Assembly: GCF_016765585.1 (NCBI RefSeq)
Contig: NZ_JAESWC010000014.1
Location: forward strand, 369,231 to 433,230
Reading direction: 5' to 3'
DNA: 64,000 nucleotides
Source of the DNA: Clostridium rhizosphaerae
GTDB taxonomy: Bacteria; Bacillota; Clostridia; Clostridiales; Clostridiaceae
Position 1 is the stretch's first letter, and each line of letters begins with the position of its first letter. Position numbers and translations under genes: made by a program. Under the pieces are notes generated by a model, which did no database searches, was not told the DNA's origin, and saw only the letters and a list, made by a program, of their open reading frames with translations. This document shows, piece after piece, positions 40,525 to 48,599 of this stretch.

Positions 40525-41316
40525 TTATTTTAATGCCCAAAGAATTGCTTTTTCTATATACTCATTCCAAAAGTTCCAATCATGAACCCCAGGTCCTTCT
40601 ACATAGGTATGTTCTACATCTTCTGAAGTAAGAAAATCATGATAACTACGATTTTCATTTAACAAAAAGTCTTCTGTTCCGCAAGCCATATATATTTGAG
40701 GTATAGCTGCATTTTCTTTCTTTAAGTTAATAATTAGAGCCTCAGGATCTTTGTCACTTCCAAGAAGCTCATTTAAATCTCCGAAAACACTCCTATAATA
40801 TTTATAATCAGCTATTGAATCCTTAAAGTCAACAGGAATTCCAGCAATATTATGAGTTATGAGGGCAGAAGATAATGCTATAATACGGCTAAAATTATGA
40901 GAGTACTTTAATCCATTTCTTATTGCGCCATATCCTCCCATAGACAATCCACCTATAAATGTATCTTCTCTCTTATCTGAAATCGGAAACATCTTGCGTG
41001 TAAATTCAACTAGCTCATTTCCAACATATTCAGCATATAACGCTCCCCTATCAACATCATCTATATAAAAGTTGTTTTCTCCAGAAGGCATAAATATTGC
41101 TACATTATGAATTAGTGATAATTCCTGAATTTTAGAACCAGAAACCCAGTCCATATGATTTCCTGAGTAGCCATGCAAAAGGTAAATGGACTTCATTGGT
41201 CCTCTATCAATCCTCTCCTGACCTGGTATCTCAAAAGTATCTATTGGTACAAGAGCATTAAAATTAACTAGTCTTTTTAATGCTTTTGAATAAAAGTTCA
41301 CCTGTAAAAAAGCCAT
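40525..41316 (-). CDS. Esterase (EstA/esterase-D type)
   Basis: This 263-residue alpha/beta hydrolase has LLHGYSGNHMDWVS and IFMPSGENNFYID (oxyanion region), then the nucleophile elbow GGLSMGGYGAIRNGL with catalytic Ser, then an Asp and a His (EGPGVHDWNFWNEYI). Similar to tributyrin esterases and acetyl-xylan esterase-like enzymes. No signal peptide, so intracellular. With the second esterase and the deacetylase it suggests an acylated sugar substrate. SD AAGGAG. Confidence 0.8.
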   Translation of the reverse strand: MAFLQVNFYSKALKRLVNFNALVPIDTFEIPGQERIDRGPMKSIYLLHGYSGNHMDWVSGSKIQELSLIHNVAIFMPSGENNFYIDDVDRGALYAEYVGNELVEFTRKMFPISDKREDTFIGGLSMGGYGAIRNGLKYSHNFSRIIALSSALITHNIAGIPVDFKDSIADYKYYRSVFGDLNELLGSDKDPEALIINLKKENAAIPQIYMACGTEDFLLNENRSYHDFLTSEDVEHTYVEGPGVHDWNFWNEYIEKAILWALK

Positions 41317-41333
41317 TTTTTATATACTCCTTC

Positions 41334-42278
41334 TTATATTTGCTTATTCAAAGCTCTCTTTAATGCATTTATAAACTCTCCTCTGGCTCGCCTACTAATC
41401 TCCGCATTATTAATAATTGAATCGAAGCCATGAAAGCATCCAGGATACAAATGAAATTCAACCGGTACACCAGCCTGAGCTAGTCGTGCAACATACTCTA
41501 TTGTTTCATCTCTAAAAGGGTCCAACTGTCCTATGAAAGTATATGCTGGTGGAAGCCCAGTCAAATCCTTAGCTCGAGCCGGAGCAGCATAAGGTGAAAC
41601 TTCAGCTGAAGCATTTTGTCCCAAATACATATTCCATGCAACTATATTAGCTTCCCTATTCCATGCTGCCGGTAAATTCTCTTCATTAATCTCATAGCTT
41701 GATGGAGTTACATTACGGTCATCTAACATAGGATATAAGGGAGCTTGAAATGATATTTTAGGTTCTCCTTTATCACGAGCCATCAAAGCAAGAGCTGCTG
41801 TCAATCCGCCTCCAGCACTAGCCCCTGCAATTGCTATTCTCGAAGCATCTATTCCTAGGTCTTCACTGTTATCAGCTGTCCATTTTAATCCTGCATAGCA
41901 ATCTTCAATTGCTGCTGGATATTTATGCTCTGGTGCCAGCCTATAATCAATTGAAACTACAACACAATTTACTTCATTTACAAAGCACTCACATAGTCCA
42001 TCATCACCATCAGGATGACCAAGTACATAACCACCGCCATGAATCCAAAATAGTGCAGGGAGTTTTTCATTCTTTCTATGCTTTGGCTCATAAATTTTAA
42101 CCAGCAATTGTGATTCCGGGCCTTTAATCATACGAGTAACTGTCAATACATGAGGGGACTTTTCTAAAGCTGGCTGTTTGAGGTTCCTCATCATCACTAA
42201 ATCTTTGTTTAAATCAAATATTACGTTACTATGCAGCATTGGCAATAGTTCAGGCAAAACTTTATCTTCATATGACAT
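41334..42278 (-). CDS. Alpha/beta hydrolase, HSL family
   Basis: This 314-residue enzyme has the hormone-sensitive-lipase pattern: FWIHGGGYVLGHPDGDD (HGGG oxyanion), IAGASAGGGLTAALAL (catalytic Ser in GASAGG), an Asp in GQLDPFRDETIEYVARL and His in HLYPGCFHGFD. It would hydrolyse short acyl esters. It is in the sugar operon next to a second esterase. SD AGAGGTG. Confidence 0.85.
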   Translation of the reverse strand: MSYEDKVLPELLPMLHSNVIFDLNKDLVMMRNLKQPALEKSPHVLTVTRMIKGPESQLLVKIYEPKHRKNEKLPALFWIHGGGYVLGHPDGDDGLCECFVNEVNCVVVSIDYRLAPEHKYPAAIEDCYAGLKWTADNSEDLGIDASRIAIAGASAGGGLTAALALMARDKGEPKISFQAPLYPMLDDRNVTPSSYEINEENLPAAWNREANIVAWNMYLGQNASAEVSPYAAPARAKDLTGLPPAYTFIGQLDPFRDETIEYVARLAQAGVPVEFHLYPGCFHGFDSIINNAEISRRARGEFINALKRALNKQI

Positions 42279-42355
42279 AAATAAAACACCTCTTATAGAA
42301 TAATTATCAGATAATGTATACTTTTCTCTTACAAATCTCTGTTATCCTTTAAATT

Positions 42356-43162
42356 TTACAAATAACTAAAAGGTTCTTTTGCATCTATAAAATATACAGG
42401 AGTGCCAGCCACCATAGGGGCCAGCCATTCAGCCATATATTTCATACCTGCTTCTTCACTGCGCTCATGTCCTAGTACAAGCATTGCTTTATTCATACCA
42501 AGTGCTGCCGCATCACGGATGTATGGGCATAAAGTCCATTCTGTAATATCACCACAAACCATAACATCTAAATCTTGATCTTTCATAAGTTTCATAGGCA
42601 TTTCTTCAACTCCTAGTCCAAGACTTCCGCCACCAACTAAAATTCCTACACGTCTACATTTTGTATTAGGTGATCCAACGATTTGAATCACATCCATCTC
42701 TAATTTTTCTTTAAAAAAGTCGCTTAATTCCTTTAAGGACATTTCAGGTATTTCATAACAATGAGGAAATTGCAGTCCTTTAATCAAGTAATCTCCCCAT
42801 CCTATCTCTTTTAATAATCCGTCATATATCAAATCTGTTGGCGCAGCATGCATATGGTCATGAAAACGCCAAATTGCAATACCATTATCCTCAAGCAGCT
42901 TTTTCTTTTTTATATATACAGGATCATTTTCAATCCATTCTGTTTTATCAAGTCCTGTATAATATGTTGGCTCATGAGTAATGATAAAGTTTGCTCCACA
43001 ATCTATAGCCTGGTTAATAACATCTACAGTAGCCATAAATGTAGTTACAACACCAGTTACTTCTGTGTCAAAACTTCCACTCATAAGCTGATCACAAGTA
43101 TGCTCAAATTTAATTCCTCCAAATTTATTAATAATTTCATCTATAATTTGTTTTACTTTCAT
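42356..43162 (-). CDS. NIF3-like dinuclear metal protein
   Basis: This 268-residue protein has the Nif3/DUF34 hallmarks: GVVTTFMATVDVINQAI, ANFIITHEPTYYTG (metal His-Glu), IAIWRFHDHMHA, and the end VLGHERSEEAGMKYMAEWLA (metal His-Glu). NIF3 proteins bind two metals and are assigned to nucleotide or cofactor hydrolysis. It is unusual in a sugar operon. It is immediately downstream of the LplC-type permease gene. SD GAGGAGG. Confidence 0.8.
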   Translation of the reverse strand: MKVKQIIDEIINKFGGIKFEHTCDQLMSGSFDTEVTGVVTTFMATVDVINQAIDCGANFIITHEPTYYTGLDKTEWIENDPVYIKKKKLLEDNGIAIWRFHDHMHAAPTDLIYDGLLKEIGWGDYLIKGLQFPHCYEIPEMSLKELSDFFKEKLEMDVIQIVGSPNTKCRRVGILVGGGSLGLGVEEMPMKLMKDQDLDVMVCGDITEWTLCPYIRDAAALGMNKAMLVLGHERSEEAGMKYMAEWLAPMVAGTPVYFIDAKEPFSYL

Positions 43163-43198
43163 AATATAACCTCCTCATGATTTTAATTGCTAAATGTT

Positions 43199-44098
43199 TT
43201 ATCCCTTAACAGCTCCAACAACAACACCCTTTATAAAATACTTCTGAACAAATGGGAATATTATTAGGATTGGTAGTATTCCAATTGCAGCTAGTGCCAT
43301 ACGAACTGCATTACTTGGCAGTTGAATAGCTACAGATCCTACAGCACTGGTAGCGGATCCTGACTTTAAGAATTGAATATTATCCATAATTCTAACCAAT
43401 AAATTTTGTATTCCAAAAAGCTTTGGGTTAGTAATGTAATATAATCCATTTATCCAATCATTCCAATAAGCTAGTCCAGTAAATATTCCAATAGTTGCAA
43501 TAGCAGGAGTAGAAAGAGGTAACATTATCTTGAAAAATATTCTTAATTCGCCTGCTCCGTCAATTTGCGCTGACTCAATTAATGAATCAGGAACATTATT
43601 CTTATAGTAATTTGTCATAAGAAAAACATTAAAAGCATTCATTAAATAATTAGGAATCATCAAAGCAAATATTGTATTTTTAATATGAAAAACCCTTGTC
43701 CACATAATATAAGCTGGAGCTATACCTCCACTGAAAAGCATAGTAAACAGAACAATAAAAGAAATAATTTTTCCATACTTAAAATCTTTTCTTGATAGTG
43801 GATATGCCAGCATAGCAGTCATGATAATACTTAAAAAAGTACCAACTCCGGTAACAAGTATTGAAACACCATAAGCTCTCAAAATTATTTTAGATTGAGA
43901 AACCATGTAATAATAGGCATCAAGACTCAGAGCTTTAGGAAAAAAACTATAGCCATTAGCTACTAAATAACTTTCTTTTGTAAATGATGCAATAAAAATC
44001 AAAATTAATGGTGCAAGGCATAATAGAGCTAGTACAGTTATTACTGTTGCTGCAAAAATACTAAACGCCCTTTCTCCACGAGTTTTTAATTCCTCCAT
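43199..44098 (-). CDS. ABC sugar permease, LplC/YtcP type
   Basis: This 299-residue permease has six spans and the EAA loop SLIESAQIDGAGELRIFFKIMLPLSTP about 100 residues from the end, and ends QKYFIKGVVVGAVKG. It is the second permease of an LplABC-type carbohydrate importer; such systems take up alduronates, oligosaccharides or glycosides. It lies between the LplB-type permease and the NIF3-like gene. A tandem array of three repeats supplies its leader. Confidence 0.9.
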   Translation of the reverse strand: MEELKTRGERAFSIFAATVITVLALLCLAPLILIFIASFTKESYLVANGYSFFPKALSLDAYYYMVSQSKIILRAYGVSILVTGVGTFLSIIMTAMLAYPLSRKDFKYGKIISFIVLFTMLFSGGIAPAYIMWTRVFHIKNTIFALMIPNYLMNAFNVFLMTNYYKNNVPDSLIESAQIDGAGELRIFFKIMLPLSTPAIATIGIFTGLAYWNDWINGLYYITNPKLFGIQNLLVRIMDNIQFLKSGSATSAVGSVAIQLPSNAVRMALAAIGILPILIIFPFVQKYFIKGVVVGAVKG

Positions 44099-44105
44099 TT
44101 TCTTT

Positions 44106-44197
44106 CCTCCTTTTAGTCGGAAGCACTGAGCAATTAAAGATTACTCGCTCCCGCTCGCTAATTGCTCGTTAAAGCCCATTTAGGGCTTTAACCTCCT
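44106..44197 (-). repeat. SD-flanked double-hairpin repeat, copy R7
   Basis: Rightmost-read unit before the permease start. TAAGGAGG, hairpin 1 (TTAAAGCCC / GGGCTTTAA), a 12-codon mini-ORF (MGFNEQLASGSE-stop), hairpin 2 (GAGCAATTA / TAATTGCTC), then AAAGGAGG. Part of a tandem of three. Confidence 0.85.
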
Positions 44198-44282
44198 TAT
44201 AGTCGGAAGCACTGAGTAATTTAGAACTCTCGCTCCGCTCGAAAATTACTCGTAAAAGTCCATTTAGGACTCTTACCTCCTT
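44192..44282 (-). repeat. SD-flanked double-hairpin repeat, copy R8
   Basis: AAGGAGG, hairpin 1 (GTAAGAGTCC / GGACTTTTAC), mini-ORF MDFYE-stop, hairpin 2 (GAGTAATTT / AAATTACTC), then TAAGGAGG. Confidence 0.85.
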
Positions 44283-44368
44283 ATAGTCGGAACATGGGGT
44301 AATCTATCTTAGCTCGTTACCACTCGCCAGATTACCCGTTAAAGTCCATCTAGGACTTTAACCTCCTA
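44277..44368 (-). repeat. SD-flanked double-hairpin repeat, copy R9
   Basis: The first unit of the tandem. It begins in the LplB-type stop codon itself (TAGGAGG), then hairpin 1 (TTAAAGTCC / GGACTTTAA), mini-ORF MDFNG-stop, hairpin 2 (GGGTAATCT / AGATTACCC) and TAAGGAGG. Confidence 0.85.
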
Positions 44369-45289
44369 AAACAATGAATTTTCCGGATCTAGTTTTCGAA
44401 CAATTCCATTAGCCACAATTACTAAAATAAACCCAACAATAGATTGATATAAACCTGAAGCTGCAGCCATTCCTGTATCATTTAGCTGCATCATAGCACG
44501 ATATACAAAGGTATCTATTGTTTGAGTAGTACTATATAATGCACCTGAATTCATTGGCACCTGATAGAAAAGCCCAAAATCTGAAGCCATTATCCTACCT
44601 ACAGCCATAAGCGTCATAATAATTACTGTAGGCTTTAGTAAAGGCAATGTAATACTTGTAATTTGTTTAAGCTTTCCTGCTCCGTCAATCTTGGCTGCCT
44701 CATAAATGCTTTTATCCATACCTGCGATGCTTGCCATATAAACTATTGATGCATAACCTGTATTTTTCCACAAAAAAACAATTATTAATATAACAGGCCA
44801 GTATTTTGGCTCTGAATACCATGAAATTTCCGGCATTCCTAAGAGATGTAAAATTGATTTATTTATAAGTCCTGAATCTGAATTTAAAAATGAAAATGCA
44901 ATATAAGATACAACTACCATAGAAATAACACTTGGTAGTACTAGTGCATTTTGATAAAATTTTGATATTGTCTTCTTAGTTAATTCTGTCATTAATATTG
45001 CAACTATTATAGCGCAAATTGTACCTATAACAATGAATGCAAGATTATATAAAACTGTATTTCTTGTCATAATCCAAGCATCTTTTGTCTTAAATAAAAA
45101 GTCAAAGTTTTTAAACCCAATCCACTTGCCTCCAAAAATTCCTTTTGAAAAGTCTTGATTTTTAAATGCTATAATTACTCCTGCCATTGGAATATAATTA
45201 TTTATTAACAGATAAAGTAATCCTGGAATTGTAAGCATCAATAAAGGCAATGAACTTTTAGCTTTTTTTCTTTTAATACCTTTTTCCAT
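44366..45289 (-). CDS. ABC sugar permease, LplB type
   Basis: This 307-residue permease has six spans, the EAA region YEAAKIDGAGKLKQITSITLPLLKP and the ending VRKLDPENSLF typical of LplB. The ATG at 45289 (GAATATGG region) follows GAAGG and gives MEKGIKRKKAKSS, a normal LplB N-terminus. The frame is open to 45409 but that start overlaps the solute-binding protein gene. Its TAG stop forms the first SD of the repeat array downstream. Confidence 0.9.
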   Translation of the reverse strand: MEKGIKRKKAKSSLPLLMLTIPGLLYLLINNYIPMAGVIIAFKNQDFSKGIFGGKWIGFKNFDFLFKTKDAWIMTRNTVLYNLAFIVIGTICAIIVAILMTELTKKTISKFYQNALVLPSVISMVVVSYIAFSFLNSDSGLINKSILHLLGMPEISWYSEPKYWPVILIIVFLWKNTGYASIVYMASIAGMDKSIYEAAKIDGAGKLKQITSITLPLLKPTVIIMTLMAVGRIMASDFGLFYQVPMNSGALYSTTQTIDTFVYRAMMQLNDTGMAAASGLYQSIVGFILVIVANGIVRKLDPENSLF

Positions 45290-45359
45290 ATTCACTTTCC
45301 TTCCCACCTTATAAAGGAAGTGAAGGTTTAAAAAACACTTCACTTCACAAAATTTATAT

Positions 45360-46865
45360 TTATTTTTGTTTAGCAAGCCATGCATCAAGCTGCTTTTGCT
45401 TTTCTGCAACTATCTTATCCATACCTGCTTCTTTTAGCTTCTTAACGAAGTTTGGAATTTCCTTATCAGGATCTAAACTTCCACAGTTTAATCCAGGTAA
45501 ATATTGATTTATTACATTCATAACTGAAGAATATTCAGTTTTAACTGGTGAGCTGTCAAAAGTAAATCCAAATGCCTTTGATTTAGCAGAAGATTTATTT
45601 TCACTATCCATAAGCTTTAGGTCATTTGTGCTTTGACCTTGCATTGCATATTGATTGAACATATTTCCTATAATTCCACAGCTAAGTTGAGCAGTATAAG
45701 GTACTGAATTTGGATCTTTTCCTTCTGGATACTTTACGTGGTCAGCATCTACTTTAACATAGTCCTGTCCTTCTATTCCGTATATAAGTAAATTAACAAC
45801 AGCTTTATCAGAATAAGTTAAATTTAAGAATTTCATTGCTGCTTCTTGCTTTTTACTATTAGCAGATATTGCCCAGCTTACAGCATTTACACTTGTAGTT
45901 GATAAATATGGTTGATCTATTCTTATCATATCTATTGGCTTTCCTGTAGTTGCTGAAATTTGAGCTCCTGCTTCTTTTCCTGAGTAGCTTGCTATATATG
46001 AAAAGCATCTATCTGAAGAAATAAGTTCTGTAGCTAAAGTTGCTGAGGTAGCTGCATCTTTCATAATATATCCTTTGTTATACCAATCTCTAGCTAACTT
46101 TACTCTTTCTTTAAAAAGATCTGTTTCATAGAAATCAACTACCTTAGTATTATCACCAATCAATACAGCAGTTGGTTTCATAAAATCATCTGTAAGATAA
46201 TCAACACCATTTAATGTTGATAAAACACCTGAAAATCCTTGATTTGTTGGTGCAATCGGAATCATATTTGGGTACTTAGCCTTTACTTTTGCAAAAAGTG
46301 CATCTAAATCAGCTATTGTTTTGATGCTATCTGGAGAAACTCCAAGTTCCTTCATTATATCAGTTCTATATACCAAGTCAGGGGCAAGAGCATAGCCTTT
46401 ATATGCTGGAATAGCATAAGTTTTTCCATTAGCTTGAGTACTTTTTAAGAAAGCATCTCCTACAATCTGTTTTGTGTCTTTACCATAATTATTAAGTAGA
46501 TCATCAAGTGGAGCACATTCATTCTTAGAAATATATTGATTTAAATCACCTAGCGTATGGAATACATCAAGCTGCTCTCCACTTTGTATAGCCAAATTAA
46601 CCTGCTGAGTATAGTTTGAAATAGCCATAGGCTTTAGTTTAACCTTTACATTTATTTTAGGAACAGTGATATCATTTATAGCTTTTTCTACAGTTCCCAA
46701 GTCCTCTGAAACCTTATTAAATGTTGTAAAAGCGTAAACTATTTCTTCTGGCTCGCCTTTTTTGCCGTCTGTTGAATCCTGTGAGCTTTTGCTACAAGCG
46801 GTAAATACTGAGCCACAAAGAGTCACTGCCATTAAAGCACTAAGAAGTTTTTTTGACCTTTTCAT
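45360..46865 (-). CDS. Extracellular solute-binding lipoprotein (LplA type)
   Basis: This 501-residue protein starts with a lipoprotein signal (MKRSKKLLSALMAVTLCGSV; lipidated Cys24 in FTAC-SKSS), and then the family 1 solute-binding fold (VEKAINDITVPKINVKVKLKPM ... TQQVNLAIQSGEQLDVF; MKELGVSPDSIKTIADLDALFAKVKA). It is the sugar receptor of the LplBC permeases. It is the first gene of the import operon; a cre site lies about 76 bp upstream. SD AAGGGGG. Confidence 0.92.
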   Translation of the reverse strand: MKRSKKLLSALMAVTLCGSVFTACSKSSQDSTDGKKGEPEEIVYAFTTFNKVSEDLGTVEKAINDITVPKINVKVKLKPMAISNYTQQVNLAIQSGEQLDVFHTLGDLNQYISKNECAPLDDLLNNYGKDTKQIVGDAFLKSTQANGKTYAIPAYKGYALAPDLVYRTDIMKELGVSPDSIKTIADLDALFAKVKAKYPNMIPIAPTNQGFSGVLSTLNGVDYLTDDFMKPTAVLIGDNTKVVDFYETDLFKERVKLARDWYNKGYIMKDAATSATLATELISSDRCFSYIASYSGKEAGAQISATTGKPIDMIRIDQPYLSTTSVNAVSWAISANSKKQEAAMKFLNLTYSDKAVVNLLIYGIEGQDYVKVDADHVKYPEGKDPNSVPYTAQLSCGIIGNMFNQYAMQGQSTNDLKLMDSENKSSAKSKAFGFTFDSSPVKTEYSSVMNVINQYLPGLNCGSLDPDKEIPNFVKKLKEAGMDKIVAEKQKQLDAWLAKQK

Positions 46866-46940
46866 ATGAATCCCCCTTGTTCTTTTTATATTTTATATTA
46901 TTTAGTTTTTACTATATTTCTATTATAATTTCTTAGTCCG

Positions 46941-46954
46941 GGTAAACGCTTTCA
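46941..46954 (-). promoter_or_regulatory. cre (CcpA) site
   Basis: Minus strand TGAAAGCGTTTACC, a 13/14 match to the cre consensus, 76 bp before the solute-binding gene, predicting glucose repression of the operon. Confidence 0.65.
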
Positions 46955-47006
46955 AAAACAAGTGATGAGTTTTCAATTTTAAGCAATTTTAAAAAGAGGA
47001 CGAAAT

Positions 47007-48599
47007 TTACCTTTCATCCTCTTTACGAAACGACTGTGGACTAACCCCAGTTAACTTTTTAAAGATAGTGGAGAAATATGAAAAATTATCAAAGCCTACC
47101 TCTGAAGCAATCATACTAACACTAGCATCACTGTTTCTAAGCAGCTCCTTGGCTTTTTCAATTCTGCAATTATTAATAAAATCTTTAATAACTACACCTG
47201 TTTCTGCCTTAAACATTTTAGCCAAATAGTCCGGTGTAAGAAAAACACTTGCTGCTACATCATTTTTTGTGATTTCCTCTTTGTAGTGTTCTTGTATATA
47301 TTTCTTAGCCTTATCTATAATACTATCCGACTTTCTTACCTCTTCTGCATAGTCAATTGTCTTCGTTGTAACAAAATGTACCCACTTCAACATATCAAAT
47401 ACTGAATTATCCGCTCTTTGGTTTAGTTTTTGGGATACTTTATCGGAAAATAGATTATGTGCCTGTATTTCTTGCTTATGCAAAAAAGTATATACTACTT
47501 GCATAAAATCCTGATGAATTGAATACATAGTGGAACCATCCAAACTATTCTTTGCAACTAATAATTCTAGCTCACTCTTTAAAAAGTTTACAATTTGAAT
47601 CTTCTCCCTCTTTTCAAACATGGTTCTAAGTGTATCTGTATCGAGGGCATATTGACCTTTAAGATTAAGAGTTTCAACGTCACTTTCAAATAAAACATTA
47701 TTTCTTAATATAAAATTATTCTGATCCATTTCCTCCAGCTTCACTCTATTTTTAGCTAACGCATTTATTGTAGTCTTATTGCCAATATAGCATACTGCAG
47801 CATATTTCAAATATTTTTTACAGTTTTCAATAAACTCTGCACATTTATCCTTTATCTGCTCATCAGAAAATGTATCAGCTAGGAGAACGGCAACATAATG
47901 ATTTCTGTCAGTAACATAATAAATTGTATGCTCGAAATCCAATTCACCAAGTATAACTTCTGATGAAAGCTTTTTTAAAGCATATTCAAAGGTCTGATCA
48001 TTAGGTTCATCCCCCTGATTTTCAAATTTTATTACACTGACCAGCACTAAATGATATAACTCATCTATATTCAGTAAAAGTTTTCTCTTTGTTATTTCCT
48101 CTGCTATTGCCGTTTGTTCAGGCGGTATATTAAAAAATAATATATCTCTCCAAAAGCTTTCTACTATAAGCTTTTTATTTTCAAGCCAGTATTGTCCATA
48201 TTCACTATATTGCTGAAGGTGATTTTCCTTTCTAATTTTATCAACTGCCTTTGAAATAGCCATCTCTGTCTTTTCAATATTAAAAGGTTTTGTTATATAA
48301 CTTATAGCATTGTATTCCAATGCTGTTGATGCAAATTGAAAGTTTTCATGGTTTGTCAAAAATATAAATTCACTTTTATAATTATTGCTTCGAACCCATT
48401 TTAAAAGGTCCAATCCAGAGCCCTTTGGCATCTCGATATCACAGATAACAATATCAGGTATATTTTCTTCAAAGAGCTTTTGGGCACCCGTAACATTATG
48501 AGCCATTTGAACATCATGTATTCCAAACACACCCCAGTTAATAGAATCACGTACTACTTCTGCTGTGAGCAAGTCATCTTCAACTATTATCAGTCTCAT
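47007..48599 (-). CDS. YesN/AraC-type response regulator
   Basis: This 530-residue protein has an N-terminal receiver (MRLIIVEDDLLTAEVV; phosphoacceptor Asp54 in IVICDIEMPKG; Lys in YITKPFN) and a C-terminal AraC DNA-binding domain (about 430-530: YIQEHYKEEITKNDVAASVFLTPDYLAKMFKAETG ... ASEVGFDNFSYFSTIFKKLTGVSPQSFRK). It is the partner of the YesM kinase and would activate the import operon next to it. Its start overlaps the kinase end by 20 bases. Confidence 0.92.
   Translation of the reverse strand: MRLIIVEDDLLTAEVVRDSINWGVFGIHDVQMAHNVTGAQKLFEENIPDIVICDIEMPKGSGLDLLKWVRSNNYKSEFIFLTNHENFQFASTALEYNAISYITKPFNIEKTEMAISKAVDKIRKENHLQQYSEYGQYWLENKKLIVESFWRDILFFNIPPEQTAIAEEITKRKLLLNIDELYHLVLVSVIKFENQGDEPNDQTFEYALKKLSSEVILGELDFEHTIYYVTDRNHYVAVLLADTFSDEQIKDKCAEFIENCKKYLKYAAVCYIGNKTTINALAKNRVKLEEMDQNNFILRNNVLFESDVETLNLKGQYALDTDTLRTMFEKREKIQIVNFLKSELELLVAKNSLDGSTMYSIHQDFMQVVYTFLHKQEIQAHNLFSDKVSQKLNQRADNSVFDMLKWVHFVTTKTIDYAEEVRKSDSIIDKAKKYIQEHYKEEITKNDVAASVFLTPDYLAKMFKAETGVVIKDFINNCRIEKAKELLRNSDASVSMIASEVGFDNFSYFSTIFKKLTGVSPQSFRKEDER

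Noticed and set aside
45290..45409. N-terminal extension of the LplB-type permease
   Set aside because: It overlaps the solute-binding gene and adds a non-family sequence; the start at 45289 gives a normal N-terminus.
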